DNA from: JASLEW01 sp963732005
GTDB lineage: Bacteria > Acidobacteriota > Thermoanaerobaculia > Multivoradales > UBA5704
DNA: 64,000 nucleotides
Reading direction: 5' to 3'
NCBI GenBank assembly: GCA_963732005.1
Contig: CAVSXT010000005.1
Coordinates: 1,054,001 to 1,118,000 of the forward strand
Each line of letters begins with the position of its first letter. The first letter of the stretch is position 1. Both the position numbers and the translations under genes were made by a program. The notes below the pieces were generated by a model. It had not been told where the DNA came from. It was given only the letters and a program-made list of their open reading frames with translations, and made no database searches. Shown here piece after piece: positions 27,735 through 38,623 of this stretch.

Positions 27735-28766
27735 ATGTCTTCCTACCTGCGCCGCATCTACACTCTGCCTGCCGAGCTCGAAGAGTCGCTGGCCGCGGAC
27801 CTGTTGCAGGAGGGGACGCTGGGCGCCAGCGTCGAGACCCAGCCGGATGGCAGGCTGCGGTTGATCGCCTGGTTCCCGCCGCCGCCCGACGGCGGGCCGG
27901 CCGGCGGAGAGCACCGCGCGGTGGGTGCCGCGCCGGCGTACCCGCCGGCGGCCCCGGCGCCCGTGCCGCCAGGGATCCGGCTGCCGCCGGCCGCGCCGCC
28001 GCGGGTCTGGCCGCCATTGCCCGCCGGCGTCGACCTGGTGGCGGAAGACGTGCTGCCGGATGCCGACTGGATGGCCGAGTATCGTCGCCGGGCGGTGCCG
28101 TTTCCGGTCGGCCGGACGCTGCTGATCGATCCCCGCGAGCCCGACGATCCGGGGCCGGCTGAGGCGACCGCGGTGGCGGCTGGTGCTGCGGCGACCGCGG
28201 AGGGGCGGCGGTTGCTGCGGCTGCCGGCCCGCACGGCGTTTGGCATCGGCAGCCACCCGTCGACCAGCCTGGCGCTCGAGCTGCTGGAGGGCGCCGAGCT
28301 TGCCGGCCGCGCGGTGCTCGACGCTGGCACCGGCACCGGCATCCTCGCCTTCGCGGCGCTCGCCTGGGGCGCGGCACGGGTATTGGGCTTCGACTCCGAT
28401 CCGGTGGCCGCCTTCCAGGCGCGTGCCAACAGCCGGCTCAACGCCCTCCATCCCTCGCTGTTCGCCGGCCGGGCGGCAGCCCTTGCTCCGCGGCGCTGGC
28501 GGCAGGGCGCCGCGGGCTCCTTCGACGTCGTGGTCGCCAACGTGGTGCCCGAGGAGATCCTGCCCGATCTCGCCGACCTGCTGCCGGCGCTCGCCGCCGG
28601 CGGCGCGCTCATCCTTTCGGGAGTGCCGGCGGAGCGCGCGGACGAGGTTGCGGCGCACCTCGCGGCCTTGGGCCTGACCGAAACGGGACGCCGGCTCGAC
28701 GGCGAGTGGGTGGCCCTGCAGCTGGTCCGCGGCGCCGGCGGCGGCCGGCCGGGAGCGCGGGCTTGA
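27735..28766 (+). CDS. prmA: ribosomal protein L11 methyltransferase (PrmA)
   Basis: SAM-dependent trimethylation of L11. The C-terminal Rossmann domain shows ARTAFGIGSHPSTSLALELL, the SAM motif VLDAGTGTGILAFAA, and NVVPEEILPDL in place of the usual NILA..L. The 343-residue product has an Ala/Pro-rich insert near residues 50-90 splitting the N-terminal domain. It follows dnaJ by 69 bases on the same strand. Its stop overlaps the rsmE start (TTGA). Confidence 0.88.
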   Translation: MSSYLRRIYTLPAELEESLAADLLQEGTLGASVETQPDGRLRLIAWFPPPPDGGPAGGEHRAVGAAPAYPPAAPAPVPPGIRLPPAAPPRVWPPLPAGVDLVAEDVLPDADWMAEYRRRAVPFPVGRTLLIDPREPDDPGPAEATAVAAGAAATAEGRRLLRLPARTAFGIGSHPSTSLALELLEGAELAGRAVLDAGTGTGILAFAALAWGAARVLGFDSDPVAAFQARANSRLNALHPSLFAGRAAALAPRRWRQGAAGSFDVVVANVVPEEILPDLADLLPALAAGGALILSGVPAERADEVAAHLAALGLTETGRRLDGEWVALQLVRGAGGGRPGARA

Positions 28767-29641
28767 TCACGCTGCTGGTCGATCCGCGACGCTTCGCCGC
28801 CGGCGACGACGACGAGGTGACCGGCCGGCCGGCCGGTGAACCGCCGGAGGAGCCGGCGGCCGGCGGCGAGGTGGGAGAGGAGGCGGCGGTGGCCGGCGAG
28901 GCGGGGGAGAGGCCGGCGGCGTCTCCGAGATCGCGCCCGGGCGGGTTGCCAGCCCTGCCCCCACTGCCCATCCTGACGGTGGAGGGCGAGGCCTACCGGC
29001 ACCTCTTCCGAGCCCGCCGGACCGGCGTCGGCGAGCGCCTGCGCGTGGTCGATGGCGAGGGGCGGGCGCGCTGGGGAGAGGTCATCCGCGTCGGGCGGAG
29101 CGCGGCGCAGGTGGAGCTGGCGGAACCGGCGGCTGCCAACGAGCCGCCGCTGCATTTGGAGATCCTGGTTGCGACGCTGCGCCCCGAGCGTGCCTCCTGG
29201 CTGGTGGAGAAGGCGACGGAGATCGGCGCCGGCGCGGTGCGCTTCCTCAACACCGAGCGCGGCCCGCGCAGCTTCGGCGCCGGCACCGCGGAGCGCCTGC
29301 GCCGGGTGGCGGCCGCCGCCGTCGAGCAGTGCCACCGTGCGCGCTGCCCGGAGGTGACCGGTCCGCACCCGTTCGCAGAGATCGGCCGCCTGGCAGCGGG
29401 CGCCAACCGCCGCTGGCTGCTGGATCCGGCCGCGGCGCCTCCAGGCCTTGTCCTCTCGGCTCCTCCCGCCGCCAGGGAGTCGGTGCTGGTAGGCCCGGAG
29501 GGCGGCTGGTCCCCGGCCGAGATCGCGATCCTGGAGCAGGAAGGCTGGCAGCGGGTCTCGCTGGGCCCAAGGACCCTCCGTATCGAAACCGCCGCCCTGG
29601 CCGCCGCCGCGCTGCGCCTGCTGGCGGCCGCAGGCGAATAG
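28763..29641 (+). CDS. rsmE: 16S rRNA (uracil-1498-N3)-methyltransferase
   Basis: SPOUT-class enzyme methylating U1498 of 16S rRNA. The 292-residue product has HLFRARRTGVGERLRVVDGEG (PUA-like N-domain), the knot-forming VGPEGGWSPAEIAIL and LGPRTLRIETAALAA. The TTG at 28763 overlaps the prmA stop and gives the expected start (LITLLVDPRRF). Residues 18-65 are a Gly/Glu/Pro/Ala-rich insert not found in typical RsmE. Confidence 0.93.
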   Translation: MITLLVDPRRFAAGDDDEVTGRPAGEPPEEPAAGGEVGEEAAVAGEAGERPAASPRSRPGGLPALPPLPILTVEGEAYRHLFRARRTGVGERLRVVDGEGRARWGEVIRVGRSAAQVELAEPAAANEPPLHLEILVATLRPERASWLVEKATEIGAGAVRFLNTERGPRSFGAGTAERLRRVAAAAVEQCHRARCPEVTGPHPFAEIGRLAAGANRRWLLDPAAAPPGLVLSAPPAARESVLVGPEGGWSPAEIAILEQEGWQRVSLGPRTLRIETAALAAAALRLLAAAGE

Positions 29642-29833
29642 GTAGGCGCGGCATCTTGGAGGCGGCGGGGCGGCCCAGCTCCGGCCGCACGGTCGCCGCC
29701 GGAGACAGGGCACGCTCTGGGCCGGAGCGGGGGTCCCCCCGAGGAGCGCCCGGCTGCAGGGAAACCCCGGCGACAGGTAGACACCCGCCGGTCTTCGGGC
29801 TAGCATCGCCCCAGCCCTCAAAGGAGGTGGCCC

Positions 29834-30913
29834 TTGGCTGCGCCAAATCCCTTTGCCGATGTCCGCTGGATCTGGAAGAACGGCGAGCTGGTCGATTTCG
29901 AGAAGGCCACGGTCCACGTCCTGACCCACGCCCTGCACTACGGCTCCGGTGTCTTCGAAGGCATCCGCTGCTATCACACCTTGCAAGGCCCCGGGATCTT
30001 CCGGCTGCCTGAGCACCTCAGCCGGCTGGCCTACTCCGCCAAGGCCTACCGCATGGACCTGCCTTACTCCATCGCGCGGATCGGCCAGGCCATCGTCGAG
30101 ACCATACGCAGCAACGGCTTCGATTCGTGCTACATCCGGCCGCTGGTGTTCCGCGGCTTCGGCACCATGGGCGTCAACCCGCTGCGGTCGCCGGTCGAGG
30201 TGGTGATCGCCGCCTATCCCTGGGGGAAGTACCTGGGCGACGAGGCGCTCGAGCAGGGCGTCGCGGCCTGTGTCTCCTCGTGGCGGCGCCCCTCTTCGAG
30301 CACCCTGCCGGCGATGGCCAAGGCGACCGGCAACTACCTGAACTCCTCGCTGATCAAGATGGAAGCCGTCACCAACGGTTACGCCGAAGGGATCGCGCTC
30401 GACGCCGGCGGCTACGTCAGCGAAGGCTCCGGCGAGAACCTGTTCCTCGTCCAGCACGGCGCGCTGCTCACGCCGCCGGTCTCGGCGTCGCTGCTGCCGG
30501 GCATCACCCGCGACGCCGTCATCACCCTGGCCCGCGACCTCGGCATCGAGGTGCGCGAGCAGGTCATCCCGCGCGGCCTGCTTTATACCTGCGACGAGCT
30601 GTTCTTCACCGGCACTGCGGCCGAGATCACTCCCATCTGCTCGGTGGACCGCATTGCGGTGGGCACCGGCCGTCCCGGCGAGGTCACCCTGCGCCTGGCG
30701 GCAGAGTTCATGGGCATCGTGGAAGGCACGGTGGCGGACCGGCACGGCTGGCTGTACCCGGTGCCTGCGGCGGCAACGCCCGGAACTGCCGGAGACCCCC
30801 GGGGTCCCGGGGATCCTGGAGACCCCGGAGACTACCGCGAGGGCGAGGAGGTCCTGGCCGCCGTCGGCGCGTCCGCCGCGCTCGGCCCCAAGATCGCCGG
30901 CAGCGGCGGTTAG
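29834..30913 (+). CDS. ilvE: branched-chain amino acid aminotransferase
   Basis: PLP enzyme (fold type IV) for the last step of Val, Leu and Ile synthesis. Motifs include HYGSGVFEGIR, the lysine region MAKATGNYLNSSL, GYVSEGSGENLF and FFTGTAAEITP. The TTG at 29834 follows an excellent AAAGGAGGTGG at 29819-29829. At 359 residues it exceeds the usual 305 or so by a C-terminal tail with GDPRGPGDPGDPGD, encoded by short GGAGACCCC-type repeats. Confidence 0.94.
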   Translation: MAAPNPFADVRWIWKNGELVDFEKATVHVLTHALHYGSGVFEGIRCYHTLQGPGIFRLPEHLSRLAYSAKAYRMDLPYSIARIGQAIVETIRSNGFDSCYIRPLVFRGFGTMGVNPLRSPVEVVIAAYPWGKYLGDEALEQGVAACVSSWRRPSSSTLPAMAKATGNYLNSSLIKMEAVTNGYAEGIALDAGGYVSEGSGENLFLVQHGALLTPPVSASLLPGITRDAVITLARDLGIEVREQVIPRGLLYTCDELFFTGTAAEITPICSVDRIAVGTGRPGEVTLRLAAEFMGIVEGTVADRHGWLYPVPAAATPGTAGDPRGPGDPGDPGDYREGEEVLAAVGASAALGPKIAGSGG

Positions 30914-31000
30914 CCGGCGCGTCGCCGCCAGCCGCGCGGCGGCCCCAGGTTCTGGTCGGTTCAGCCGGCCTGGCCGGCGCGGCAGGAGAAGGAGCCCGCG

Positions 31001-32173
31001 ATGAACATCAACGATCTGCTCAAGATGGCGATCGAGCGCAAGGCGTCGGACCTCCACCTCAAGGTGGGGAGCCATCCGGTGCTGCGCATCGACGGCGAGC
31101 TGACGCCGCTGGGCGAGCTCAAGCGCCTGATGCAGGAAGACACCATCGCCATGGCGTTCTCGATCATGAACGCCCGCCAGAAGCAGCGCTTCAAGGAGGA
31201 CCTCGACCTCGACATCGCCTACTCGGTTCCCGGGCTGGGGCGGTTCCGCTGCAACGTCTTCCAGCAGCGCGGCGCCGTCGGGCTGGTGATGCGCGTCATC
31301 CCGGCGCGCATCATGAGCGCGCGCGAGCTGATGCTGCCACCGGTGCTCGAGCGCATCTGCGAGGAGCGCCGCGGCCTGGTGCTGTGCACCGGCACCACCG
31401 GCTCCGGCAAGTCGACGACCCTGGCGGCGCTGATCGACTACATCAACAACACGCGCGGCGAGCACATCATGACCATCGAGGACCCGATCGAGTTCCTGCA
31501 CCGCGACAAGAAATCGATCGTCAACCAACGCGAGGTGGACGTCGACACCCACGGCTTCTCGCCAGCGCTGCGCGCCGCCCTGCGCCAGGACCCGGACGTG
31601 CTGCTGGTGGGCGAGATGCGAGATTTCGAGACCATCGAGACCGCCCTGCTGGCCGCCGAGACCGGCCACCTGGTGTTCTCCACCCTGCATACCCTCGACG
31701 CCACCGAGACGGTCAACCGCATCATCTCGGTCTTCCCGCCGCACCACCAGAAGCAGATCCGCATCCAGCTGTCGCAGGTGCTCAAGGCGATCATCTCGCT
31801 GCGCCTGGTGCCGCGAGCCGACGGCATCGGCCGGGTGCCGGCGGTGGAAGTGCTGATCTCCACCGCCTACATCCGCGAGTGCATCGAGACCAAGGAGAAG
31901 ACCAAGTACATCCGCGAGCAGATCTCGCTCGGCACCAGCCAGTACGGCATGCAGACCTTCGACCAGTCGCTGTTCCAGCTCTACAAGAGCGGCCTGATCA
32001 CCCTGGACGAGGCGCTCAAGCGCGCCACCAACCCGGATGAGTTCAAGCTCAAGATCCAGGGCGTGCAGTTCACCTCCGACGTGTCGCGCGAGCAGATGGA
32101 GGAATCGCTGGCGATCGCCGGCGACGGCGACCTGCTGACCGGCGCCGCCAGCTTCGAGCTCGAGCAGCACTAG
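31001..32173 (+). CDS. pilT: type IV pilus retraction ATPase PilT
   Basis: Hexameric ATPase at the base of type IV pili that drives retraction and twitching. The 390-residue product has GTTGSGKSTT (Walker A), the Asp box TIEDPIEFLH, Walker B LLVGEMRDFETI and the His box HLVFSTLHTLDA; the AIRNLIRE-type C-terminal motif of PilT is not obvious. AGAAGGAG lies upstream of the ATG. Could be PilU, but length and motifs fit PilT. PilB is encoded at 42.9-44.7 kb and an MglA at 19-21 kb. Confidence 0.93.
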   Translation: MNINDLLKMAIERKASDLHLKVGSHPVLRIDGELTPLGELKRLMQEDTIAMAFSIMNARQKQRFKEDLDLDIAYSVPGLGRFRCNVFQQRGAVGLVMRVIPARIMSARELMLPPVLERICEERRGLVLCTGTTGSGKSTTLAALIDYINNTRGEHIMTIEDPIEFLHRDKKSIVNQREVDVDTHGFSPALRAALRQDPDVLLVGEMRDFETIETALLAAETGHLVFSTLHTLDATETVNRIISVFPPHHQKQIRIQLSQVLKAIISLRLVPRADGIGRVPAVEVLISTAYIRECIETKEKTKYIREQISLGTSQYGMQTFDQSLFQLYKSGLITLDEALKRATNPDEFKLKIQGVQFTSDVSREQMEESLAIAGDGDLLTGAASFELEQH

Positions 32174-32180
32174 GCCCCCG

Positions 32181-32663
32181 GTGGCCCCGCGCGAGCGCAC
32201 CTGCTACGAGCGCGCCTGCGCCTTGCTGGCGGTGCGCCCGCATTTCCGCCAGGAGCTGGCGGCGAAGCTGGCACGGCGCGGCTATCCGCCGGCGGAGCTC
32301 GAGGCGGCGCTCGACCGGCTGGGACGGCAGGGCTACCTCGACGACGCCGCGGCGGCGCGCGGCCTGGTCGCCGCGCGTCTGGCCCGCGGCGGTCTCGGGC
32401 GCGACCGGTTGCGCGCCGATCTCGAGCGGCGCGGTGCGGCACCCGCGGCGGTGGCGGCGGCGCTGGACGAGCTGCCCGCCGACGACCTGCCCGCCGCCCG
32501 GGAGGCGGCAAGCCGCTGGCACGGCAAGAACGCCGCGGCGCTGGCCCGCCACCTGGCGCGGAAGGGCTTCACCCGCCGTGCTATCTTTGCCGTCCTGAAA
32601 GAGCACCCCGCCGCCGCCGCTTTCGAGGGCAACGGCGAGGTGGCTCTCGACGATCCTGACTAG
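32181..32663 (+). CDS. recX: regulatory protein RecX
   Basis: Modulator of RecA filaments. The 160-residue GTG-start protein shows the three-helix repeats of RecX (CYERACALLAVRPHFRQELAAKLARRG, LDRLGRQGYLDDAAAARGLV, LARHLARKGFTRRAIFAVL). Seven bases after pilT, 54 before alaS. RecX upstream of alaS is a known arrangement (often recA-recX-alaS), but recA is not in this window. Confidence 0.85.
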   Translation: MAPRERTCYERACALLAVRPHFRQELAAKLARRGYPPAELEAALDRLGRQGYLDDAAAARGLVAARLARGGLGRDRLRADLERRGAAPAAVAAALDELPADDLPAAREAASRWHGKNAAALARHLARKGFTRRAIFAVLKEHPAAAAFEGNGEVALDDPD

Positions 32664-32717
32664 CGAGAAAACGGTTCGAACAGAGGGCAGGAGGGCGCCC
32701 CTCTTCCCCCGACCCCT

Positions 32718-35395
<2,678 letters not shown>

Positions 35396-35399
<4 letters not shown>

Positions 35400-35482
35400 A
35401 TGCCGCGCGCAGTTGGCGCGCTGAATGCCGAGCGCGCAGCTGGCGCGGTGAATGCCGAGCGCGCGGTTGGCGCGCTCAATGC
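35396..35482 (+). repeat. 25-27-bp tandem repeat with GC hairpins after alaS
   Basis: Units at 35396-35420 (25 bp), 35421-35447 and 35448-35474 (27 bp each), plus a partial unit to 35482. Each contains GCGCGC, about five bases, then GCGCG(C), so each can fold into a small GC hairpin with a GTTG- or AGCTG-like loop. The pattern continues the last codons of alaS (GAGCAGTTGACGCACTGA), so it probably arose by duplication of the gene end. Might act as a terminator or mRNA stabiliser. Confidence 0.85.
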
Positions 35483-35509
35483 AAAACCGATTTCGCCGGA
35501 GGTGACGAT

Positions 35510-35698
35510 GTGTCGCAGACCAGTGTCTGGTACCTGATCGGTTGCGTGGTGGCGGTGGCCGGCCTGGCCTGGGCGGCGCACCTGGCGCACCTGCCGGGGC
35601 CGTGGATCGGCGCCAGCGTGGTGGTGTTGATCGGACTGATGATCGCCGGGGCGGCGAAGAAGTTCGGCAGCCGCCAGCCGGGCCCGCCGCCGCGGTAA
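35510..35698 (+). CDS. 62-residue membrane protein, unknown
   Basis: Short frame starting at GTG 35510 with GGAGGTGA at 35498-35505. It encodes two hydrophobic segments (WYLIGCVVAVAGLAWAAHL and WIGASVVVLIGLMIAGAA) followed by a basic/Pro tail. Found by ribosome binding site and hydrophobicity rather than family recognition. It is separated from alaS only by the hairpin repeat and may share its transcript. Confidence 0.62.
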   Translation: MSQTSVWYLIGCVVAVAGLAWAAHLAHLPGPWIGASVVVLIGLMIAGAAKKFGSRQPGPPPR

Positions 35699-35750
35699 AT
35701 AGTGGGCCGGCATAACGGTCCGGAAGCAATGCGACCCGGCGCACATCGGT

Positions 35751-37763
35751 TCACGCGCCGGTGTCGCCAAGCCTCCGTTGTTCGATTTCGCTGTAGATCG
35801 CGACCAGATCGAGAGAGGAAAAGATGTCGTGCTGCTGGCGAGCGGCGGGCGGCAGGATGCCGCTCCGCCCGGTCAGCGCCTGCGTAATGGCATGTAGCTT
35901 GGAAAGACTCTCCCTGACCCGTCGTTCAGCGTAGACCGAGGCGGTCTCGGCGTGGAGGAGGAAGGCCCAGTCGCTGCTTTGCGCCAGGAGCAGCTCGCGA
36001 AGGTATTGGTCCAGCAAGGCGCGAGCCGGAGTTGCGCCCTCCCGCGCGTGTCGCGCCAGGTCGGGAAGCATCTCGATGGCTCGAAAGAGCGGCGGATAGA
36101 GCCAGTGGTTCTTGCCCATCAGCCAAGGCTCGCTGTACCCCTGGTATCCCCAGCTCGACATCGACGGGCGGACGGTTTGGAGGTCCGGCTGCAAGGCGAG
36201 GTAGTCCGCAGCCGTCACCAGCCGCACCGTGCGCTGCACTTGGGCAAGCTTGCGAATCACCAGTTCCAGCCACTGCGGTCCCTCGTGCCACCAGTGACCG
36301 AAGTGTTCGGTGTCGAACAGCGCGACCAGGACCGGCTTCCTGCCGAGGGATTGGTGGAGCTCCTCGACCCTGCGGCAACAGGCCGCAACGAAGTGGGCGG
36401 CATGCGTCTGGCACCGTGCCAGCGCCAGGTCCGGATCGTAGACGGTGGCCCCGTCGGGGCGCCGGCCACTCCAATAGCGAAGGCCCGTGGGTACGGGCAC
36501 ATCACAGCGCGTGAAGGCGGCAAGAGCCGAGACCGGCATCTCGTAGCCCTGGTCCCGGTCGTGATCGAGGTAGGCGGGATCGCCCGGATAGCCAACCTCC
36601 TTGCGCCATGCCAGGTCGTGGGAGTGCCAGTCGCGGCCGAAGGCAGCCACTCCGGATGGGCAGAGGACGGGAGCATGGACGCCGAAGCTTGGCTGGGGTG
36701 TGCCGTTGAGCAGCCCGTGAGCGTCGAGGAAGCAGAAGCGCACGCCGGCGCCCGCGAGAACGGCGTCGATGCCCGGGGAGAACCCGCACTCCGGAAGCCA
36801 GAACCCGGACGGCCGGCGTCCGAAGATCGCCGCGTGCTGGGCGATGCCGATGCGGACCTGCAGCTCGACGGCCATGGGATGGGCCTGCCACAGAGGGAGA
36901 TAGGCATGGGTTGCGGCGGAGGTGATCAGCTCCGCCTGCCCTGCGTCCTCGAGCTCCCGCAGCGGCTCGATCAGGCTGCATCCCCAATTTCGCACCATCA
37001 TCAGGCGGGAATCCTCGAACCTTTCCCGGTACATGCGGGCCAGCCGGCGCCGGGCGGCGTCGCCGCCGAGCCTCGCCTCCTCCGCCGCCGCGAGGTGGGT
37101 ATGGTCCTCGGCGTGGACCAGGAACCTGCGCATGAGCAGGGGGTCCGTCAACATTGCGAGCAGGGGCGGCGAGACCGACAGGGTGATCTTTGACGCGACG
37201 CCGTCCGCCCGCAGCCCGGCGAAGACCCGCAAGAGCGGGATGTAGCTTTCGATCATCGCCTCGAAGAGCCAGCGTTCTTCCAGCGAATGCTGGTTCTCCG
37301 GGTCGCGGACGAAGGGCATGTGGCTGTTGAGAACGATCAGCAGGTAGCCCTTCTCGTCACCTCCGGTCTGCCGGCCGACGGCCATCTGGCCCCATCTCTC
37401 GGCGCAGCGAGTGGCGGGCGCTTCCGAAGGCAGCTCTAGCGGTTGCGAAGCGGCGATGCCGTGGAACCTACCGGCCGGCGACTTGAACCCGGCGATGACG
37501 CCATAGGTGCGCCCGCTTCCCGGTAGGCGCAGATACCAATGATCGGTTTCGCCGAGCACCTGCACCTCGATGCATGCCGGCGCCCTCCGTCCATCCGGGC
37601 GGGAGAGGTCGTAGACCCTTAGGGTGAGCTTCGCGGTTGCCGGATCCAGGCCGGCAGCGCGGGCGGCCAGCTCGCGGCTCGCCGCGGACAGCGACCATCC
37701 GATCCAGGTCCAGTGCGGGTCCTTGGCCAGGAAGTCGACGAAATCGACGCGGACCTCGGCCAC
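35751..37763 (-). CDS. DUF4912 - GH57 alpha-glucan branching enzyme-like protein
   Basis: A 670-residue protein with an N-terminal DUF4912-like domain (about 1-120; WTWIGWSLSAASRELA, WYLRLPGSGRTYGVIAGF) and a GH57/DUF1957 catalytic region. GH57 branching enzymes transfer alpha-1,4 chains to alpha-1,6 branches on glycogen-like polymers. The nucleophile Glu is in GFWLPECGFSPG and the acid Asp in FDTEHFGHWWHEG, as in that family. The GTG start at 37763 follows AGAGGACC. Last gene of the five-gene operon, eight bases after its neighbour; together with the debranching enzyme it indicates alpha-glucan remodelling. Hydrolase rather than transferase activity is possible. Confidence 0.87.
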   Translation of the reverse strand: MAEVRVDFVDFLAKDPHWTWIGWSLSAASRELAARAAGLDPATAKLTLRVYDLSRPDGRRAPACIEVQVLGETDHWYLRLPGSGRTYGVIAGFKSPAGRFHGIAASQPLELPSEAPATRCAERWGQMAVGRQTGGDEKGYLLIVLNSHMPFVRDPENQHSLEERWLFEAMIESYIPLLRVFAGLRADGVASKITLSVSPPLLAMLTDPLLMRRFLVHAEDHTHLAAAEEARLGGDAARRRLARMYRERFEDSRLMMVRNWGCSLIEPLRELEDAGQAELITSAATHAYLPLWQAHPMAVELQVRIGIAQHAAIFGRRPSGFWLPECGFSPGIDAVLAGAGVRFCFLDAHGLLNGTPQPSFGVHAPVLCPSGVAAFGRDWHSHDLAWRKEVGYPGDPAYLDHDRDQGYEMPVSALAAFTRCDVPVPTGLRYWSGRRPDGATVYDPDLALARCQTHAAHFVAACCRRVEELHQSLGRKPVLVALFDTEHFGHWWHEGPQWLELVIRKLAQVQRTVRLVTAADYLALQPDLQTVRPSMSSWGYQGYSEPWLMGKNHWLYPPLFRAIEMLPDLARHAREGATPARALLDQYLRELLLAQSSDWAFLLHAETASVYAERRVRESLSKLHAITQALTGRSGILPPAARQQHDIFSSLDLVAIYSEIEQRRLGDTGA

Positions 37764-37771
37764 CGGTCCTC

Positions 37772-38623
37772 TTACCTTTGCAGCAGCTGCAGTCGTTCGA
37801 GGTCGCTCACCGTCGTCTGCAGCTTCTTGAGGGCGCCCTTCATCTCCTCGCCGCTGACCTTCGCCGCCGGTTTGATGGCGTCTCGGACGTCTCGAAGCCG
37901 CTGCCGAAAATCGCTGAGCTCGTCGAGGCCGCGGCTGCGATGAATCACGTAGAGATCCTCTTCGATCGATTTGGCATGGAGCCGCTCCTCGATGTAGCCG
38001 GCTGCCTTCGCCATCTGCTCCATGATCTCGCGGTAGCGATCCCCGGTCACCTGGTTCCAGGTGGCCTCCACCCCCAAGGCAGCCAAGTCCTTCTTGACAG
38101 CCTCGGCCGCTGCATTCACCTCAGTTTTCAGCTCATGGAGGTACGCCTTCAAAACGGTCTTGGCTTTCTGGTGAGCTGCGCACCAGCTGGTCATCAGGTT
38201 GAACAACCAGCCTCCTGCGAGACCCAGCAGGAAGGAGCCGAACTTGCCTGAAAAAAACCGTTCCAGCTGGGCACGCGGGGTCTGCTCCGGGAGATAGGTG
38301 ATCGAGGCATCCATCGCTGGCCGCCTGGGATCGTAGATCAGGTCCCGTGTCTTCGATGTGGCGTCCTTGGTGGCCACCTCGAGAAAGGCTCCGCCGTGCG
38401 GCGGTGGACGAAGCGTGAACTCGCCGAATTCGCGGGTGTAGGTCGAGTCGACCAACAGACCGGTTCCCTTCTCGTATAGAGCAACCAACGCGCCAGGGAT
38501 TCCATGCGAGCGCTCCCCGTCGTAAAAGCGGCCTGATAAACCGCCGGCCGGGCCAACCGGCTGCGGCAGCTGCAGCAAGACCGGCAGCACGAGGCCGAGC
38601 ATGAGCCCGCTAGCGCTCCGCAT
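37772..38623 (-). CDS. exported or membrane-anchored protein with Ig-like domain and coiled coil
   Basis: A 283-residue protein of unknown function. It begins with a signal-like hydrophobic stretch (LMLGLVLPVLLQLP), followed by a carboxypeptidase-regulatory-like beta domain (GLSGRFYDGERSHGIPGALVALYE, EFGEFTLRPP). A second hydrophobic segment (FGSFLLGLAGGWLFNLM) is near residue 140, and a charged helical, probably coiled-coil half follows. The start overlaps the end of the cyclase-fold gene by 14 bases. It may anchor the operon's products at the membrane; that is inference. Confidence 0.68.
   Translation of the reverse strand: MRSASGLMLGLVLPVLLQLPQPVGPAGGLSGRFYDGERSHGIPGALVALYEKGTGLLVDSTYTREFGEFTLRPPPHGGAFLEVATKDATSKTRDLIYDPRRPAMDASITYLPEQTPRAQLERFFSGKFGSFLLGLAGGWLFNLMTSWCAAHQKAKTVLKAYLHELKTEVNAAAEAVKKDLAALGVEATWNQVTGDRYREIMEQMAKAAGYIEERLHAKSIEEDLYVIHRSRGLDELSDFRQRLRDVRDAIKPAAKVSGEEMKGALKKLQTTVSDLERLQLLQR

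Noticed and set aside
27758..32200. Very long open frame on the minus strand
   Set aside because: Its composition is Arg/Gly/His/Ala low complexity and it mirrors well-supported genes on the plus strand (prmA through pilT); a GC-rich shadow. The same applies to the long frame 14919-18356 opposite lon in another phase.
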